Assembly (NCBI GenBank): GCA_019188255.1
Contig: JAETXT010000004.1
Location: 5,952,001-6,016,000, forward strand
Source: Verticillium longisporum
Taxonomy: Eukaryota; Ascomycota; Sordariomycetes; Glomerellales; Plectosphaerellaceae
Direction of reading: 5' to 3'
DNA length: 64,000 bases
Part shown: piece after piece, positions 23,801-36,894 of the stretch
Numbering within the stretch: the stretch's first letter is position 1
Layout of the letters: each line of letters starts with the position of its first letter
The notes under the pieces: generated by a model
Told to the model about the DNA's origin: nothing
The model's database searches: none
The model's input: the letters and a program-made list of their open reading frames with translations, nothing else
Program-made: the position numbers and the translations under genes

Positions 23801-24713
23801 TTAATTTATTTATTTATAAAATAAGACTTTAAATACTCTAAATAGGGGACTTTATAGATATTATTATAGATATACTCTATATCTTACATTAATAGCTCCT
23901 ATAATTAATACTAACTAGGTTCTTATACTTTATTATATACTTAGTAAGAGGGGTAATAGGTATAGGGGCTTTATACTTAAATAGTATTATTAAGGCTAGG
24001 GATAAGAGAAAGAGAGAGAGAGAGAGAATAGTAAAAAGGGGGATTTATTAATCGTTAGTACTCTAAAATAGTAGATTAAGCTAATTAATCTTAAAATAAA
24101 GAATCGTTATAGGGAAGAGGAAAAGTAAAAGGAATAGAATTACTATAATTTATTAATTAGATATATAGATCCCTAGAATATAGTATTTATTAAACTAGCT
24201 TAATAGGATCTATTAATTATTTTTAAGCGATTTAATTCTATTATTCTTATTAAAAGGCTAATAAAGGGTAATAATAATTATTCCTCTACCCTTAATTAAT
24301 AAATTAGCGATTTAGATACTTTAAGAGCTTATATCTAGCTATTATAAGAGCGCTATTTAGTTAGCTATTTATTTCCTTTATTAAAGGGCTTAAAGGCCTA
24401 TTCCTATTATTTAATTATAACTTAATTCGTCTCTTTAGAGAGCTATTTAGTAGCTAGTTTAATTAATCTATAGTATTAGGGATTAGGGATTTAGCGTTTA
24501 CGGGAATAGTAATATTAAGCTATATTTTTCCTTATTCTATCTATTATTCTCCTATTATTACTTATTTATTTCTTTATTTTATAGATTAGGATAGTAGATC
24601 TAATATACTAGAGATTAGAGGATTATAAATATATCGGAGTAGCTATTAACCTAGGTAATAGAGCCCGATATTAGTCCCTAAGGTAATCCTATTTATAAAG
24701 AAAAGATAGCTAG
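17840..24713 (+). pseudogene. copia C1 gag-pol remnant
   Basis: Plus strand, many RIP stops. Around 20811-20940, NTRTNFTSIEF then IPIEAYQLINKVKSYYKLIYR matches the end of the copia integrase core (normally ...EAHNSIGKVERYHAPLRR). From ~21834 an RT start of KxRLVVQGYND type can be read, with later YDLYLLLTRARESF and LVTLGIVSLEQQ. From ~22655 there is an RNase H of copia type (ELYKIVNSFNIAYIL ... IIIYINSYSLY). Gag should lie in 17840-19800 but I could not identify motifs. Confidence 0.7.
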
Positions 24714-25002
24714 TATTAAATTAATATTAGAGGATTATTTAGGTTAGTAATTATTATATAGGATTTACTAATATAGTAATTACCGGGGCTAGGATTTATA
24801 GCTCTTAGGAGTATATAATTTATAGCTTACGTAATCGGTAAATTAGATAGGTATATCTAGTTTATATAGATAGTAGTAATTTAGAGAGATATTATTAATA
24901 ATTATTATAAGTCTTATATTACTTACTCTACCTATTTAGAGCTCTTAAGTATAGCTAAAGTAATGAGTCGGGGTTTATATAAGTAGTAAAACCCTCTTAA
25001 TA
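24714..25002 (+). repeat. copia C1 3' LTR
   Basis: 289 bp, starting TATTAAATTAATATTAG and ending CCCTCTTAATA. It matches the LTRs at 28051-28339 and 35897-36185 (inverted) and the split LTR at 8850/17839. It shows the uninterrupted site where gypsy B entered the other LTR. Confidence 0.9.
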
Positions 25003-25560
25003 CTTAGGGATATAAATACTAAGATAAATAGGGAGATCTTTTAAAAAGAAGCTTAGTTAGTAATTATACTAACTTAGATAATAATAAAGAAGTAATATAA
25101 TATAAAGTATTAATAAATAACCTTCGCTTTTAAGGATTTTATAAATATTAAGCTTAATTATAAATATAATCTATTAAGGAAGCTATCCCTTAAACTCAAT
25201 TAATAAAGATTCGGGCTATTCTATATAGTAAAAAGCATAGGAGCCCTAATATACGAACTAGAGCTTCCCCCTATAATAAATATCTACCCTATAATCTCTA
25301 TAATATACCTCTTACTAGTAATAGCCCTAGGTAAAGGCGAACGCCCTTAATAGTCTATATATTAGGGACTATTACTAGTTTAGGATATAGATATAATATA
25401 ATAGGCGGAGCTATATAAGTACTTCGAAGTTAAGAGAATATTAAATAAAAGAAAGATAAGAAGAAGTAAAGGGTAACCCTAAATAGAGTTCCTTATTAAA
25501 TAGAAGGGCTAGCCGAGTTAGTATAATATCTAGATATTAAAGGACGCTATAGTAAGTAAT
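25003..25560 (+). pseudogene. gypsy pol C-terminus with chromodomain-like end
   Basis: The plus strand reads KLSLKLNQ*RFGLFYIVKSI, then ELELPPIINIYPIISIIYL, the conserved C-terminal integrase segment of chromoviral gypsy elements (usually GP(Y/F) motif then YxLxLPxxxxxHPVFH). It is followed by a basic region with KRKIRRSKG and an EFL.KQKG stretch resembling the chromodomain. The rest of this gypsy element is not adjacent, so this is a truncated relic abutting copia C1. Confidence 0.6.
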
Positions 25561-26099
25561 AACCTGATTACGGCCTTTAGAATAGAAAGAAATAAGATTA
25601 TTAAGCTTAATAATATAAATAATAAAAGTAAAGATAAATAAAATCGGCTACGAGAACCTAGGGAGCTTAAGGATTAAATATAAGCCTATTAATTAGGAAA
25701 GCTAATATAATATAATAGAACGATAATAAACGGTCCTAATAATACTATTACTTAGGAATAGTAACGATTATAATAAATAGGAGTTAAATCTACTATAGCT
25801 TATAGTAATTAAATAGTAATATAAGATTACTATATATATATATTATAACTATTACTAAATTTAGGCCTTAAACTATTCTACTCTTACCTATTATAACCTC
25901 CTAATTATACTACTCCTTTACTATATATCTATTATATATATTTAATATTATAATTACTATTAAATAGTAAATACCTAAGAACTTTATAATTATAATACTA
26001 TTATAATTACTTAAATTATTAAACGAATACTATAGCCTAACTTCCCTATAATAACCTTCTATATTATACTATACTTAACCTTATTAGTATTATCCTAAG
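25561..26099. other. AT-rich spacer, possible decayed LTR
   Basis: Follows the gypsy pol end, where a 3' LTR would be expected, but no second copy exists in the window to prove it. Confidence 0.3.
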
Positions 26100-27800
26100 A
26101 CATAGCGTTCCGCTTAGAATATTATAATATAAGTATCTAAAAGTATTAGTACCTTATATTCGCTAGATATCTCTATTTACTAGAGCTTTTTAATAGAGAA
26201 GACTTAGCTAAGACTATTTATCCTAAGTCTTAGGGATTTCTAAATATATAGGGATGTAAGAATAAAGCTATCTAGAAGGATTATAGATAAAGGGCTATTA
26301 AATATAGCTTCCTTAACCTAGTAAATAATACTATTAATAGAATAGTCTATATTAATATTATTATAGGCTAATTAATTATAAAGGAAGAAGCTAAGGATAT
26401 TTATATTACTTTCCCCTAGCTAAATTATATTAATAAAAGACTAACCTATTTAGCTATTACTAAGTAGTAGATATAGCTTATAGACTATAGCTTCGACGAT
26501 CTTATTACTAGCTTACTCCTTATCCCTAAACTCGAAACCGTCTACCCTAGAATAGCCTAGCTTCGCTACCTACTTAATTAATCGTTTATTAATACTATAG
26601 ATTATAATAAGTTTCTTAATACTAACTTTATATCCGAGGTCCCTAACTATAGTATCTTTAAGTAATTAGAGAATAATACTCCTAGCTAGCCTATACCTAG
26701 AACTACTAATACTATAGGTAGCTACTATAATTATAATAATAGTAATTATATTATAATAATAGCCCTTATACCTATTATTATCTATAATATTAATTATAGT
26801 AACCTTATTATTAAGATTAAGAAGCTAGCTATTACCCTCTATATAATCTTTATAAGCTACTATAATATTAATATTAGCCAGATAACTATAGAGGAATTCG
26901 TAATTAATATTAGCTAGATCGAAGGTAACTTCGAAATAGCCTTTAAGGCTATCGAGACTATAATAACCCTTACCTCCGAACTACTTATAACTATTAGCTA
27001 GCGGATAGAAGTAATAGAGAGCGCTACTAAATATAGAGCCTCGAAGTCTAACCCCTTTAATATTAACTACGAAGATATCGTTTATTACCTCTTTACTAGC
27101 CCTATTAATACTACTAATACCCCTAGAAAGCACTATCGTATTACTACTATTAATAGTAATACTAAGAACCTATCTACTATTACTATTAATAAGTTTAATA
27201 TTATTATATAGACCTCTATACTAAGTACTATAATAGATACCGAAGCCTAGCCTATTAATAGAGGAAAGACCTAGACTTTCGAGAACTATTACCTTACTAT
27301 TATTAGCTAGGGAGACGAAACCCTTATTACCCTAACTATAATTATAAAGCTTATTATCTAATTCTTAATTCATAAGATTATAAATAATATTACTATATTA
27401 GGCCTCTTAATAATTACTATTTAGTATATCCTAGGCCTTAGAGATTATTCGTAGATTACTATTAATATTATTAATATTACCGATAAACGTATAACTACTA
27501 CTATAAGTAAGATCCGCCTATACTTCGAGGATAATAGTAAGCCTTTACTTAAGGATTATATATTCCGCCTTATTAATATAATTAAGTTCTTAGAGTCCTA
27601 TAATATCGAGCTAGTATTTATATATATTAGAATTATTAATTAGGAGGTTAATAGCGATATTATAGCTATCGAGGACGTTATCCGCCTAGGTAATAATAAG
27701 CCTAGCGATTAAGGAGTACTTAATACTAAGAGCTACTAGGCCGCTAATACTATCTAGTAGGATGAGCCCGTCTAACGCTAGCAATTATAGCGATTCTTAT
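26100..27800 (+). pseudogene. unrecognised RIP-mutated coding relic
   Basis: For about 1.7 kb the plus strand gives a frame whose stops are nearly all TAG/TAA at plausible Gln/Trp positions. Readable stretches include LLLIPKLETVYPRIAQLRYL, NPFNINYEDIVYYLF and KIRLYFEDNSKPLLKDYIF. GC content is somewhat higher than nearby. The last part (LINIIKFLESYNIELVFIYI) is faintly RNase-H-like. I cannot name the family; it may be a transposon gene or a duplicated host gene hit by RIP. Confidence 0.4.
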
Positions 27801-28007
27801 AGGGACCCCTTATACTTATTATAAGCATAGTCCCTATTATTGCAATTATCGCTAGAGGATATAGAGGGTAATATAAGAATTGAAAAGTAATAGATAGGAT
27901 TATAGATATAGTAATCTTCTAGGATACTATATATAAGATAAGTAATATAGCTAGTATACCTAAGAATCCTATAGATAGTTACTTTAATTACGTCCCCCTT
28001 ATATTCT

Positions 28008-28050
28008 ATTTCCTTATATATTACTACTATAATGCCCTATTATCTATTTC
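28008..28050 (+). repeat. 38-bp tandem repeat, left half (copia C2 target)
   Basis: A 38-bp unit (28008-28045) beginning ATTTCCTTATATATTACT is followed by the next unit's ATTTC, where copia C2 inserted. The second unit and the start of a third continue at 36186-36236, so the target was a tandem array of at least 2.3 units. Confidence 0.7.
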
Positions 28051-28339
28051 TATTAAGAGGGTTTTACTACTTATATAAACCCTGATTTATTACTTTAGCT
28101 ATACCTAAGAGCTCTAAATAGGTAGAGTAGGTAATATAAGACTTATAATAATTATTAATAATATCTCTCTAAATTACTACTATCTACGTAAATTAGATAT
28201 ACCTATCTAATTTACTAATTATATAAGCTATAAATTACGTACTCCTAAGAGCTATAAATCCTAGCCCTAGTAATTACTATATCGGTAAATCCTATATAGT
28301 AATTACCGGCCTACGTAATCCCCTAATATTAGTTTAATA
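28051..28339 (-). repeat. copia C2 3' LTR
   Basis: Reverse complement of the LTR at 24714-25002, with the same length. Confidence 0.9.
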
Positions 28340-31300
28340 CTAGCTATCTTTTCTTTATAAATAGGATTACTTTAAGGATTAATATCGGGCTCTATTATTT
28401 AGGTTAATAACTACTCCGATATACTTATAATCCTCTAATCTCTAGTATATTAGATCTACTATCTTAATCTATAAAATAAATAAATAAATAAGTAATAATA
28501 GGAGAATAATAGATAGAATAAGGAAAAATACGGCTTAATACTACTATTCCTATAAGCGCTAAATCCCTAATCCCTAGTACTACGGATTAATTAAACTAGC
28601 TATTAAATAGCTCTCTAAGGAGATAAATTAAATTATAATTAAATAATAGGAATAAGCCTTTAAGCCCTTTAATAAAGGAAATAAATAGCTAATTAAATAG
28701 CGCTCTTATAATAGCTAGATATAGGCTCTTAAAGTATTTAAATCGCTAATTCATTAATTAAAGGTAGAAGAATAATTATTATTACCCTTTATTAGCCTTT
28801 TAATAGGAATAATAGGATTAAATTATTTAAATAGGATTAATAGATCCTATTAAGCTAGTCTAGTAAATACTATATTCTAGGGATCTATATATCTAATTAA
28901 TAAATTATAATAGTTCTATTCCTTTTACTTTTCCTCTTCCTTATAATAATTCTTTATTTTAAGATTAGCTAGCTTAATCTACTATTCTAGAGCTCCGATA
29001 ATTAATAAATCCCCCTTTTTATTACTCTCTCTCTCTCTCTCTTTCTCTCCCTAGCCTTAATAATATTACCTAAGTATAAAGCCCTTATACTTATTACCCC
29101 TCCTATTAAGTATATAGCGAAGTATAAGAACTTAATTAATATTAATCGTAAAAGCTATTAATCTAGAATATAGAATATATCTATAATAATATCTATAAAG
29201 TCTCTTATTTAGAGTATTTAAAGTCTTATCTTATAGATAAATAAACTAAAGTAAGTATTAATAGTATATACTTCGATCTTAAGCTTAAAAGCTCTTAATA
29301 AATACTATTATAAATAAATATAAACTTCTATAATCTCTATTTTCTAATATTCATAATTCTAATAATTATTATCTTAATTTAATTAGCGCTTTTAAGCTTA
29401 TTATAAAGTTTTTAAAGGCTTAGGATAAGAAGAATAAGCTAATAAGCTCCTTTCTCTAGTATTTCCTTAATTATTTAATTATATAATTTATTAATAGGGG
29501 ATATAGGATATAGAGAAATAGTATATTATCGTTAAAAGTATATTATCGATTATTAAGGAGGAGGAAACTAAGGGGGGCGATAATTTTAATAAAGACCTAG
29601 ATAGTCTTAATAATATATCGCGTAAAGCGGCTAAGTATACTATTACTTTATAGCTCTTCGATTATCTATAATAGGATTCTCTTAAATAATTAAGCTTAGA
29701 GTCTTTAAACTCTAAGGCCTAATTTACTCTTCGGAGCTATTACTTTACTATTTTATTAGTCTTAGAATACCTATTTTTAAGCTTTATTAATTATTTCTAA
29801 TATTATTTACTTTTACCCTTTAATTATTCTTTTCTTAATATTTAATTTATCCTTTAATTCTAATTATAATTTTATTAAAGCTTATTAATGCTTTTAGTAT
29901 TTAGTTTAGTACTCCTTTAATTATTAAATCTATAGAATTATCTCTTCTAGTAATCTATAAATTTTATCGATTTCGCATTCTTCGTAGCTTTATTATAATA
30001 TTATAATATTTATTATTAAGCGTTTCTCTACTATTATATTTAATTAAATAAAGTATTAATAGAGTAAGTAGTTATTAATATAGATAATTATCTATAGGAG
30101 TAATAGTTCTAAGTATTTATAGATCTCTTAGAGTATTTATTTAAGGATATAAGCTATATTGAAATCGCTAACTATTTTATAGATTTCGCTAATTAGAATT
30201 AAATATATAATCTATTTATATTTAATAGATTATTAATAGAAGATATTACTATATATTATAAAGGTATTCTCTTAATTATAAGAACGTTTATTATTTAGGA
30301 GGATAATAAATCCGATTTATAAATTAAAGTCCTTATTATTAATAAAGGAGCTATTAATAAATATATAAAGCTAGGCTATTAAGAGATCGAGGTATATATA
30401 ATTTAGGCTATAGCCTATATTAGTAATCTACTATTATAAACGTTTATTAAGCTATTTAAAGTCGTCCTTTTATAGGTTCTTAGCTTAGCCTATAATAGAG
30501 AAATCGAAGCCGCCTCTAATTAATAGATTAAAGTAATATACGTACTATAAGCTCTCTAAGCGATATATTATTATTCTAAACTCGCTATCTCTAAGGTTAC
30601 TAGCTCTAAGCGATTACTTTAGCCTTTCTATTAAATCGTAAGATCTTTAATTCCGATTTTAATAATATAGTTATTAAAGATATCTTTAAAACCTATATTA
30701 AAGATAGAAGTAGGCTTTACCTAGAAGCTAGTACTTTCGAGCTCTATTTATTCCTTTTATATAAACGTAAGCTCTCCGGGGTTAAAGGTATTATTAATCT
30801 ATATTCCGATTAATCTAAAGCTCTCTCTAGCTCTAATTAGAAGTAAATATAGATTATAGCCTATTAGAATAGTATTTAAGTACTCTCTATAATAGCGCTA
30901 ATAGGTTATAAATTAATAGAGACCTAATTCTATAATATTATAGAGTAGCTTTATAATATAGAAGACGATTCCTTCTAAGTATTTATATTATAGCTCTTTA
31001 GGAATATATAAAAGAATATTATATAGTAGATCTATAATATTCTAAATATAAGCTTAATTAATATTATAAAGTATTAATTAATAGCTATATTATTATAGTA
31101 TTAAAAGTAATTACTAGGATTAGCTATTAACTATAATATATAATCGTAGGCGATTATATTAATAGTATTATCTTCTCTTAATTACTATAACGTTATCCTT
31201 AAATTATTAATCTTAATATCTTATATAGAGCTTAAAGGAAGCTTTTTACTTCTTTTATAAGCTAATATCTAAAGACCTTAGTATTTAGGAATATAGATCT

Positions 31301-33703
31301 CCTAATTAATATAATTACTCTAATTATTAGGAGTAAGTCGATCTCCTCTTAAAATAGCTTCCTAGGGGTCGTTATTCTACCTTTATTATATAGTTTAATA
31401 GCTAGGTCGTAATCCTATTATTCTCTTTTAATAATAAATTAGAGCTTAATCTATAAAGTCCTAATTATATTACTCTTACGATCTATAAAAGCTATTTATA
31501 ATAGATTTATAATATTTATTAACTTCCTAAGTCTCCTATATTATTATAATAGAATATATTCTAAATATTTAAATAGTTCTAACGTCTCTAGAGTTCGAAT
31601 TATTATCATCTCCCTAGTCTCTTAATCTAGCGATCTATTATATAGCTTAATATATATTCCTCTAAACTCTATTAAGCTATTAATTATATTAATTTTAATT
31701 ATTATATTAGAAATCGACATAATTTTATAAAGACCTATTTATTTCTTCTATTCTTAGAATATAAGAACGTTACTTTCTAGCTTTAATAATCTTAATAGTA
31801 ATTATTTAATATCTAGTCTATTATAAATATTAAGAGTATTATTAACCTTCCGCTTAACGATTATTCGCTAAAGCTCTATTATCGCTTTATTAACCGTTTT
31901 AATATACTATACCTAGGTTATAATAAACGCTAAATTAATAGTAATTCTAAGTATTACCCTAAATATAAGTAGTATAGATATTAATCTATTAAGCTTAGTA
32001 ATATTATTTATTACCTTTATTACTCCTTAAAGTAGCGATTCTAAGCTCGTATTATAAAACTCTACATTTAAGATTTTATATACTTTATAAATCGGTTTAT
32101 AATAGCTCTTAACTTTACTAATTAATTAATAGGCCTCTATAGGGATCTAATAATAAATTATACTTAGGAAATATACTTCTATTCTAAATTCTATAGAAGT
32201 AAAGTTTATTCTAATATTAATAATTACGTTATCTAGAGGCCTAAGATATATATCTAATTAATACCTTTTAAGGGCTTCCTATATTATATACGCTATGAAA
32301 TTAGGAATAAAAGTTATAGATTAGAATCCTATATTTATATCGATTATATAAAGAATAGACTTCCTATCTAAGTATATAATATTAACTAAAACCTTATAAT
32401 TAAAGTCGATATCTGACTTTAGAGTAAACTTAAAGTATTATAGAGACTTCCCTTTAATCTAATAATAATAATAGAAGCGATTTATTAGCTCTAGGGCGTC
32501 CCGATTAATATTATAGTCTATTCTTTAAAGTAGATTCTATAGTTTCTTAATAAATAGATAATTAAATTATTTATAAATATATTAAAGCTCTACTTCTATT
32601 AGAAATACTACTCTATCGCTCTCTATCCCTATTATATATATAATCCTAGAGCTAGTATAGGTCTTTATATCTAGGAAGAACTATAAATAGCTCTATTTAC
32701 GAAAAATAGGCGTACGCTCTTAGAGCTCTTTAATATACTTTATTAATTTATTATAAATATTATTTAAATAGACTCCGAGATCGTTTATATCCTTAATATA
32801 AAGTAAGAATAAAGTATCTATTAGGATAATATAGAATATAATCCTCTTAATTAATATTAGAATAATAATCTCCTCTATTATAGATATAAGGTTTCTTATT
32901 CTAAGTCTTACTCTAGCCCCTATTCCCTATTTATTAACTATTAAGCTTAGTATTAAAGCTATTAAGGCCCTTATCTATAAAGCTCCTATTATAGAAATTA
33001 ATATTATATTTATATTAAGGATAATACTATACTATATAGAAGTACTATTAATCTAATATTAAGTAAAGAGCTATTCTATTAGAGCTATTATTTTAGCTTT
33101 CGGACTATTCCCCTTAATTATATATTAGGACGACTTATTTACTAGGAAGTATATAGTATAAGTATTTATTAATTCGCTCTTAGGATTAGATTTATAAGTA
33201 TCGTCTATTCTTAGTTTATTAGAAGTAGGATTATCTAATTCCGAGCTCTTAATAGGTTCTATTATTATTAGAAATTAATAGTACCCCTTCTATTAATCTC
33301 TATATACTTCCTATATACGTTTTTACTATTCTTTCGAATATTATTATTCTTTAAGAGACTACTTCGTCGATCTATAGTCTAGTTTAGAGTATATTTAATA
33401 TTTACGAATTCTAGATAATTAATAATTATTAATTCTATATATTAATTATTCTCTACGATCTCTTTTTCTATTAATTTAGTAATATCCGCTCTTATAATAT
33501 CTATTAATATAGAAATACTTAAGTATTCTAATATTCTCCTCTACTTTTAATATACTCTTAAACTATCTAGATAATATATTAAAAGATCGCTTTAGCTTTA
33601 TTAATATAATCTTTAGCTCTAGGATACTTTAAACTGCCCTTAGAGTATTTATATAGAGATAAGTCTCTTCCTTAAATATAGGGCTAAATACTCTCTAGTA
33701 TTA

Positions 33704-34402
33704 TTTATAGGAGATAGGGTCTTATAACCCTTCTAGTAGCTGAAATAAAAGCCTAACTACATCGATATCTATATTATTAGAAAGAGAAAAAGCGGAGCTA
33801 TATAATAGTATAATCTTTATACGATTTTGTAGAATTATTAAGTAGTAATAACCGTTTAACTTCTCTTATCTTCTTATTAGCTTAGTTAATAAGCTAGAGT
33901 AGAACCGACTCCACTTCCCCGCAGATCTAGAGGTGGCCTATGCGCCTTGTCCACGCCTAGTCCCTGAGGGTCAGTCTATCAGATATAGAGCAATTCCTCC
34001 GACTTACTTTTTAGGGTTTTTATAATAATAATATATCTTCATTTTTAAGTAAAATCGTTACTTCCTATTACGTAGTAATTCCCATCCAATTTCAACGCCC
34101 TTAACTATTATAAATGGATATCTTCTAAGATAGGCTATACCTCCCTTAGGATTAATCCGAGCACTTATATTAACTTAATCGGAAAACGCCTACCTCCGTT
34201 CCTATCGAAAAATACACTATTCTATAGCCAAAAATCAGGGCTACTAAGATCTTTGATCCGCTCCTCCATCCGACGCCTCCTACTCGAGATATAATGACCT
34301 CTATCTCTCCCTTACTCTTATATCCCTTTATCTATTTATCTCTCTATTATCCCTTTATCTATTAAGATAATATTACCTTCAGTTATTGCCTAGAACCTAG
34401 AC
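33704..34402. mobile_element. 699-bp insertion within copia C2, unclassified
   Basis: At the matching position copia C1 (near 19330) has no such sequence. The insertion is flanked by TAGTATTA (33696-33703) and TAATATTA (34403-34410), a duplicated target differing by one G/A change. Its core (about 33905-34310) keeps many CA/TG dinucleotides and normal GC, so it arrived late or escaped RIP. A CCCTTTATCTATT-type simple repeat lies near one end (34325-34370). I see no long frame or inverted ends; a SINE or other non-autonomous element is possible. Confidence 0.65.
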
Positions 34403-35896
34403 TAATATTATTAAAGTCTATTTAGAAAGATATATAGAATTTCTATTTATAGCTTTCCTATATTATTAGCTTCTATTACTATAGAATAGAATATTATTAA
34501 GCTCTAGTCTATATAATATTATACTCTATTAATCTCTAAATCGAACTATTATTTAATTATTAAATATATTTACTAGAATTATATATTTCGGCTTATATAT
34601 TCTAGAAAGAAAGCTTATATATACCTTGAAAATATATTTAGGAAGAATATATAGAGCTATATATATTAAATTTATAATAGTTCGTAAACGTCTATAAATA
34701 TCTTTATCTTATTATTAAGGATATTATAGATCTCCTTAAAGTAATTATTCTCTTTATTCTATAATAATATAAATTACTTAATTAGAGATCTATTAATTAA
34801 TAAATTAACGGATTTATATAATAATAGAATATAATACTAAAATAATAGGTTTTAAATAATATTTAGGGGTAAGGTTTTATTTCTTTATAATTAAAGTATA
34901 ATCTCTTATTAGCTAGATTATCTATTCCGTTAATTAGATAACCCTAGAACTAGGGGCTATTAGAGATCTATCGTCTCTATTTATAGTTTTCGGATTTAGG
35001 ATAGCTAGGCATTCCCTATAAATTACTACTCATTATCCTATTAATCTCCTTATTCTTTTACTCTTTAGAGTATTGAATCCTAATTAATAGTAATCGATTC
35101 TATTATATTAAGTATCTCTTCTTATAAGAGTATTAGGATTAATCTCTTCGATGTTTTAACGTTTACTATTCTAGGAAGAGGGATCCTACGATCTATTAGA
35201 TATACCTTTAATATTTAAGTAATTATTAAATTATAGGAATTAAAGTCCTCTTTAGTTTAGCCCTAGAAGTCTTCGATAAATGCTTCTAAGAAGTAAACTC
35301 CTTTTATAATTCTATATATATTTATTACTTTAAAGATCTAAGCGCTCTTAAAATCTATAGATACTAAATCTAATAATCTAGGGAATTATAATTCTATTCT
35401 ATTAATAATAAAGTTAATATTAAGACCCTTCTTAACCTTCTATATTAAATATAATATACTAAGTTCCTTTAAAATATTATTAAATTCCTGTTATATTCTT
35501 TTAGCGCTCTCTAGCTCTATTATAGAGCTATTACTATAATCCAAGGAGTTTATTATTATTAATATTATTAAAGCTCTATTATAATTAATTAATTATTCTA
35601 TAGAGCTTTATTTATTAGGTTTAATAGCTAGTAATATAGCCTAGGTAGTAATCTTAGGCGTAGGAGTCCTAAGATATTCGAAGTAGATAGTACTCCTATA
35701 GATTATATAATAGGGGATTTCCCTATTACTAAGCTCTTATAAGAGTCCTAAAGTATTTAAAATAAATAGTACTCTTATAATTATTTATAAAATATAACCG
35801 ATAAGCTTATATATAATGGATTTACTATCTATAGCATTAATCTTAATTTCTCTAGCTCTAGTTATTCTATATTATATTAAATATAATACTAATTAG

Positions 35897-36185
35897 TATT
35901 AAGAGGGTTTTACTACTTATATAAACCCCGATTTATTACTTTACCTATATTTAAGAGCTCTAAATAGGTAGAGTAGGTAATATAAGACTTATAATAATTA
36001 TTAATAATATCTCTCTAAATTACTATTACTTATATAAATTAGATATACCTATCTAATTTACCGATTATATAAGCTATAAATTATATATTCCTAAGAGCTA
36101 TAAATCCTAGCCCTAGTAATTACTATATCGGTAAATCCTATATAGTAATTACTAACCTAAGTAATCCCCTAACATTAGTTTAATG
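35897..36185 (-). repeat. copia C2 5' LTR
   Basis: Same sequence as 28051-28339 with RIP-type differences. The outer end reads CATTAAAC on the minus strand where other copies have TATTAAAC. Confidence 0.9.
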
Positions 36186-36236
36186 ATTTCCTTATATATT
36201 ACTATTATAATGCTCTATTATTTATTTCCTTATATA
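36186..36236 (+). repeat. 38-bp tandem repeat, right half
   Basis: Unit 2 is 36186-36223, and a partial third unit starts at 36224 (ATTTCCTTATATA). See 28008-28050. Confidence 0.7.
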
Positions 36237-36404
36237 TCCCTTATTCTTATTATAGCTTATATTTCCTTTATCTAACCTTTTAATACTAATCCCCTAGCCT
36301 AGCCTATAAGAATATTAGTAATCTTACATTTATATAGAACTACTATAATATAGGTAGAGCCTACGAGGACGTAATAGCTTTTATAGTAGGGCATTTATTA
36401 CGAG

Positions 36405-36694
36405 TATAGTAGATAGATAGTTATATAACCCTATTATATAACTATAAATTAGTAATTACTATTATATAATTCCCTTTAGTAATTATAGTATAATAATTAC
36501 TATTAGACTATTATAGTATAGTAATTACGGAACTATAATTACTAGCTAAGGAGATTCCTAATTATATAACTAGGAGGAATAATATATAGAGAATTACTTA
36601 TTACCCTCCTAATAGGGGAGGGCATCTTAATATAATACTTTAAATTAAATATTTAAGATCTAAGATTACTAGTCCCTATAGCTATAATTATATT
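36405..36694 (+). repeat. LTR of family D, second copy
   Basis: 290 bp matching 8141-8430 in the same orientation. It lies about 200 bp before the gag relic of gypsy E, but the sequence after that element's polypurine tract does not match, so it may not be that element's own 5' LTR. Confidence 0.6.
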
Positions 36695-36894
36695 AAGTAT
36701 TTACCCCCTCTTATAAAGTTTTTAGGAAAACGCTCTAATTATATAATATAATTATAATAGATATATAATAAGATTATATTAAATATAGATTATTATAATA
36801 GTAATAGAGCTTTATAATACTTTATTAATAGCTACTTAGATTAATCTCTATAATAAATAATCGCTACGTTCTATATTTTAAGAGGGCCCGATAG

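Larger units (their letters stand above)
8850..25002 (+). mobile_element. Ty1/copia retrotransposon C1, interrupted
   Basis: The 5' LTR is 8850-9071 plus 17769-17839, split by gypsy B; the 3' LTR is 24714-25002 (289 bp). Internal DNA (17840-24713) is collinear with copia C2 on the opposite strand. Integrase, RT and RNase H follow in the copia order on the plus strand, all broken by RIP stops. No 5-bp duplication is visible (GAGTA left, CTTAG right). Confidence 0.8.
28051..36185 (-). mobile_element. Ty1/copia retrotransposon C2
   Basis: LTRs at 28051-28339 and 35897-36185 (289 bp each) in direct orientation to one another and inverted relative to C1. The target duplication is ATTTC (28046-28050, 36186-36190). 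The internal region is collinear with C1 except for a 699-bp insertion at 33704-34402. Coding strand is minus; all frames are broken by RIP. Confidence 0.9.
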
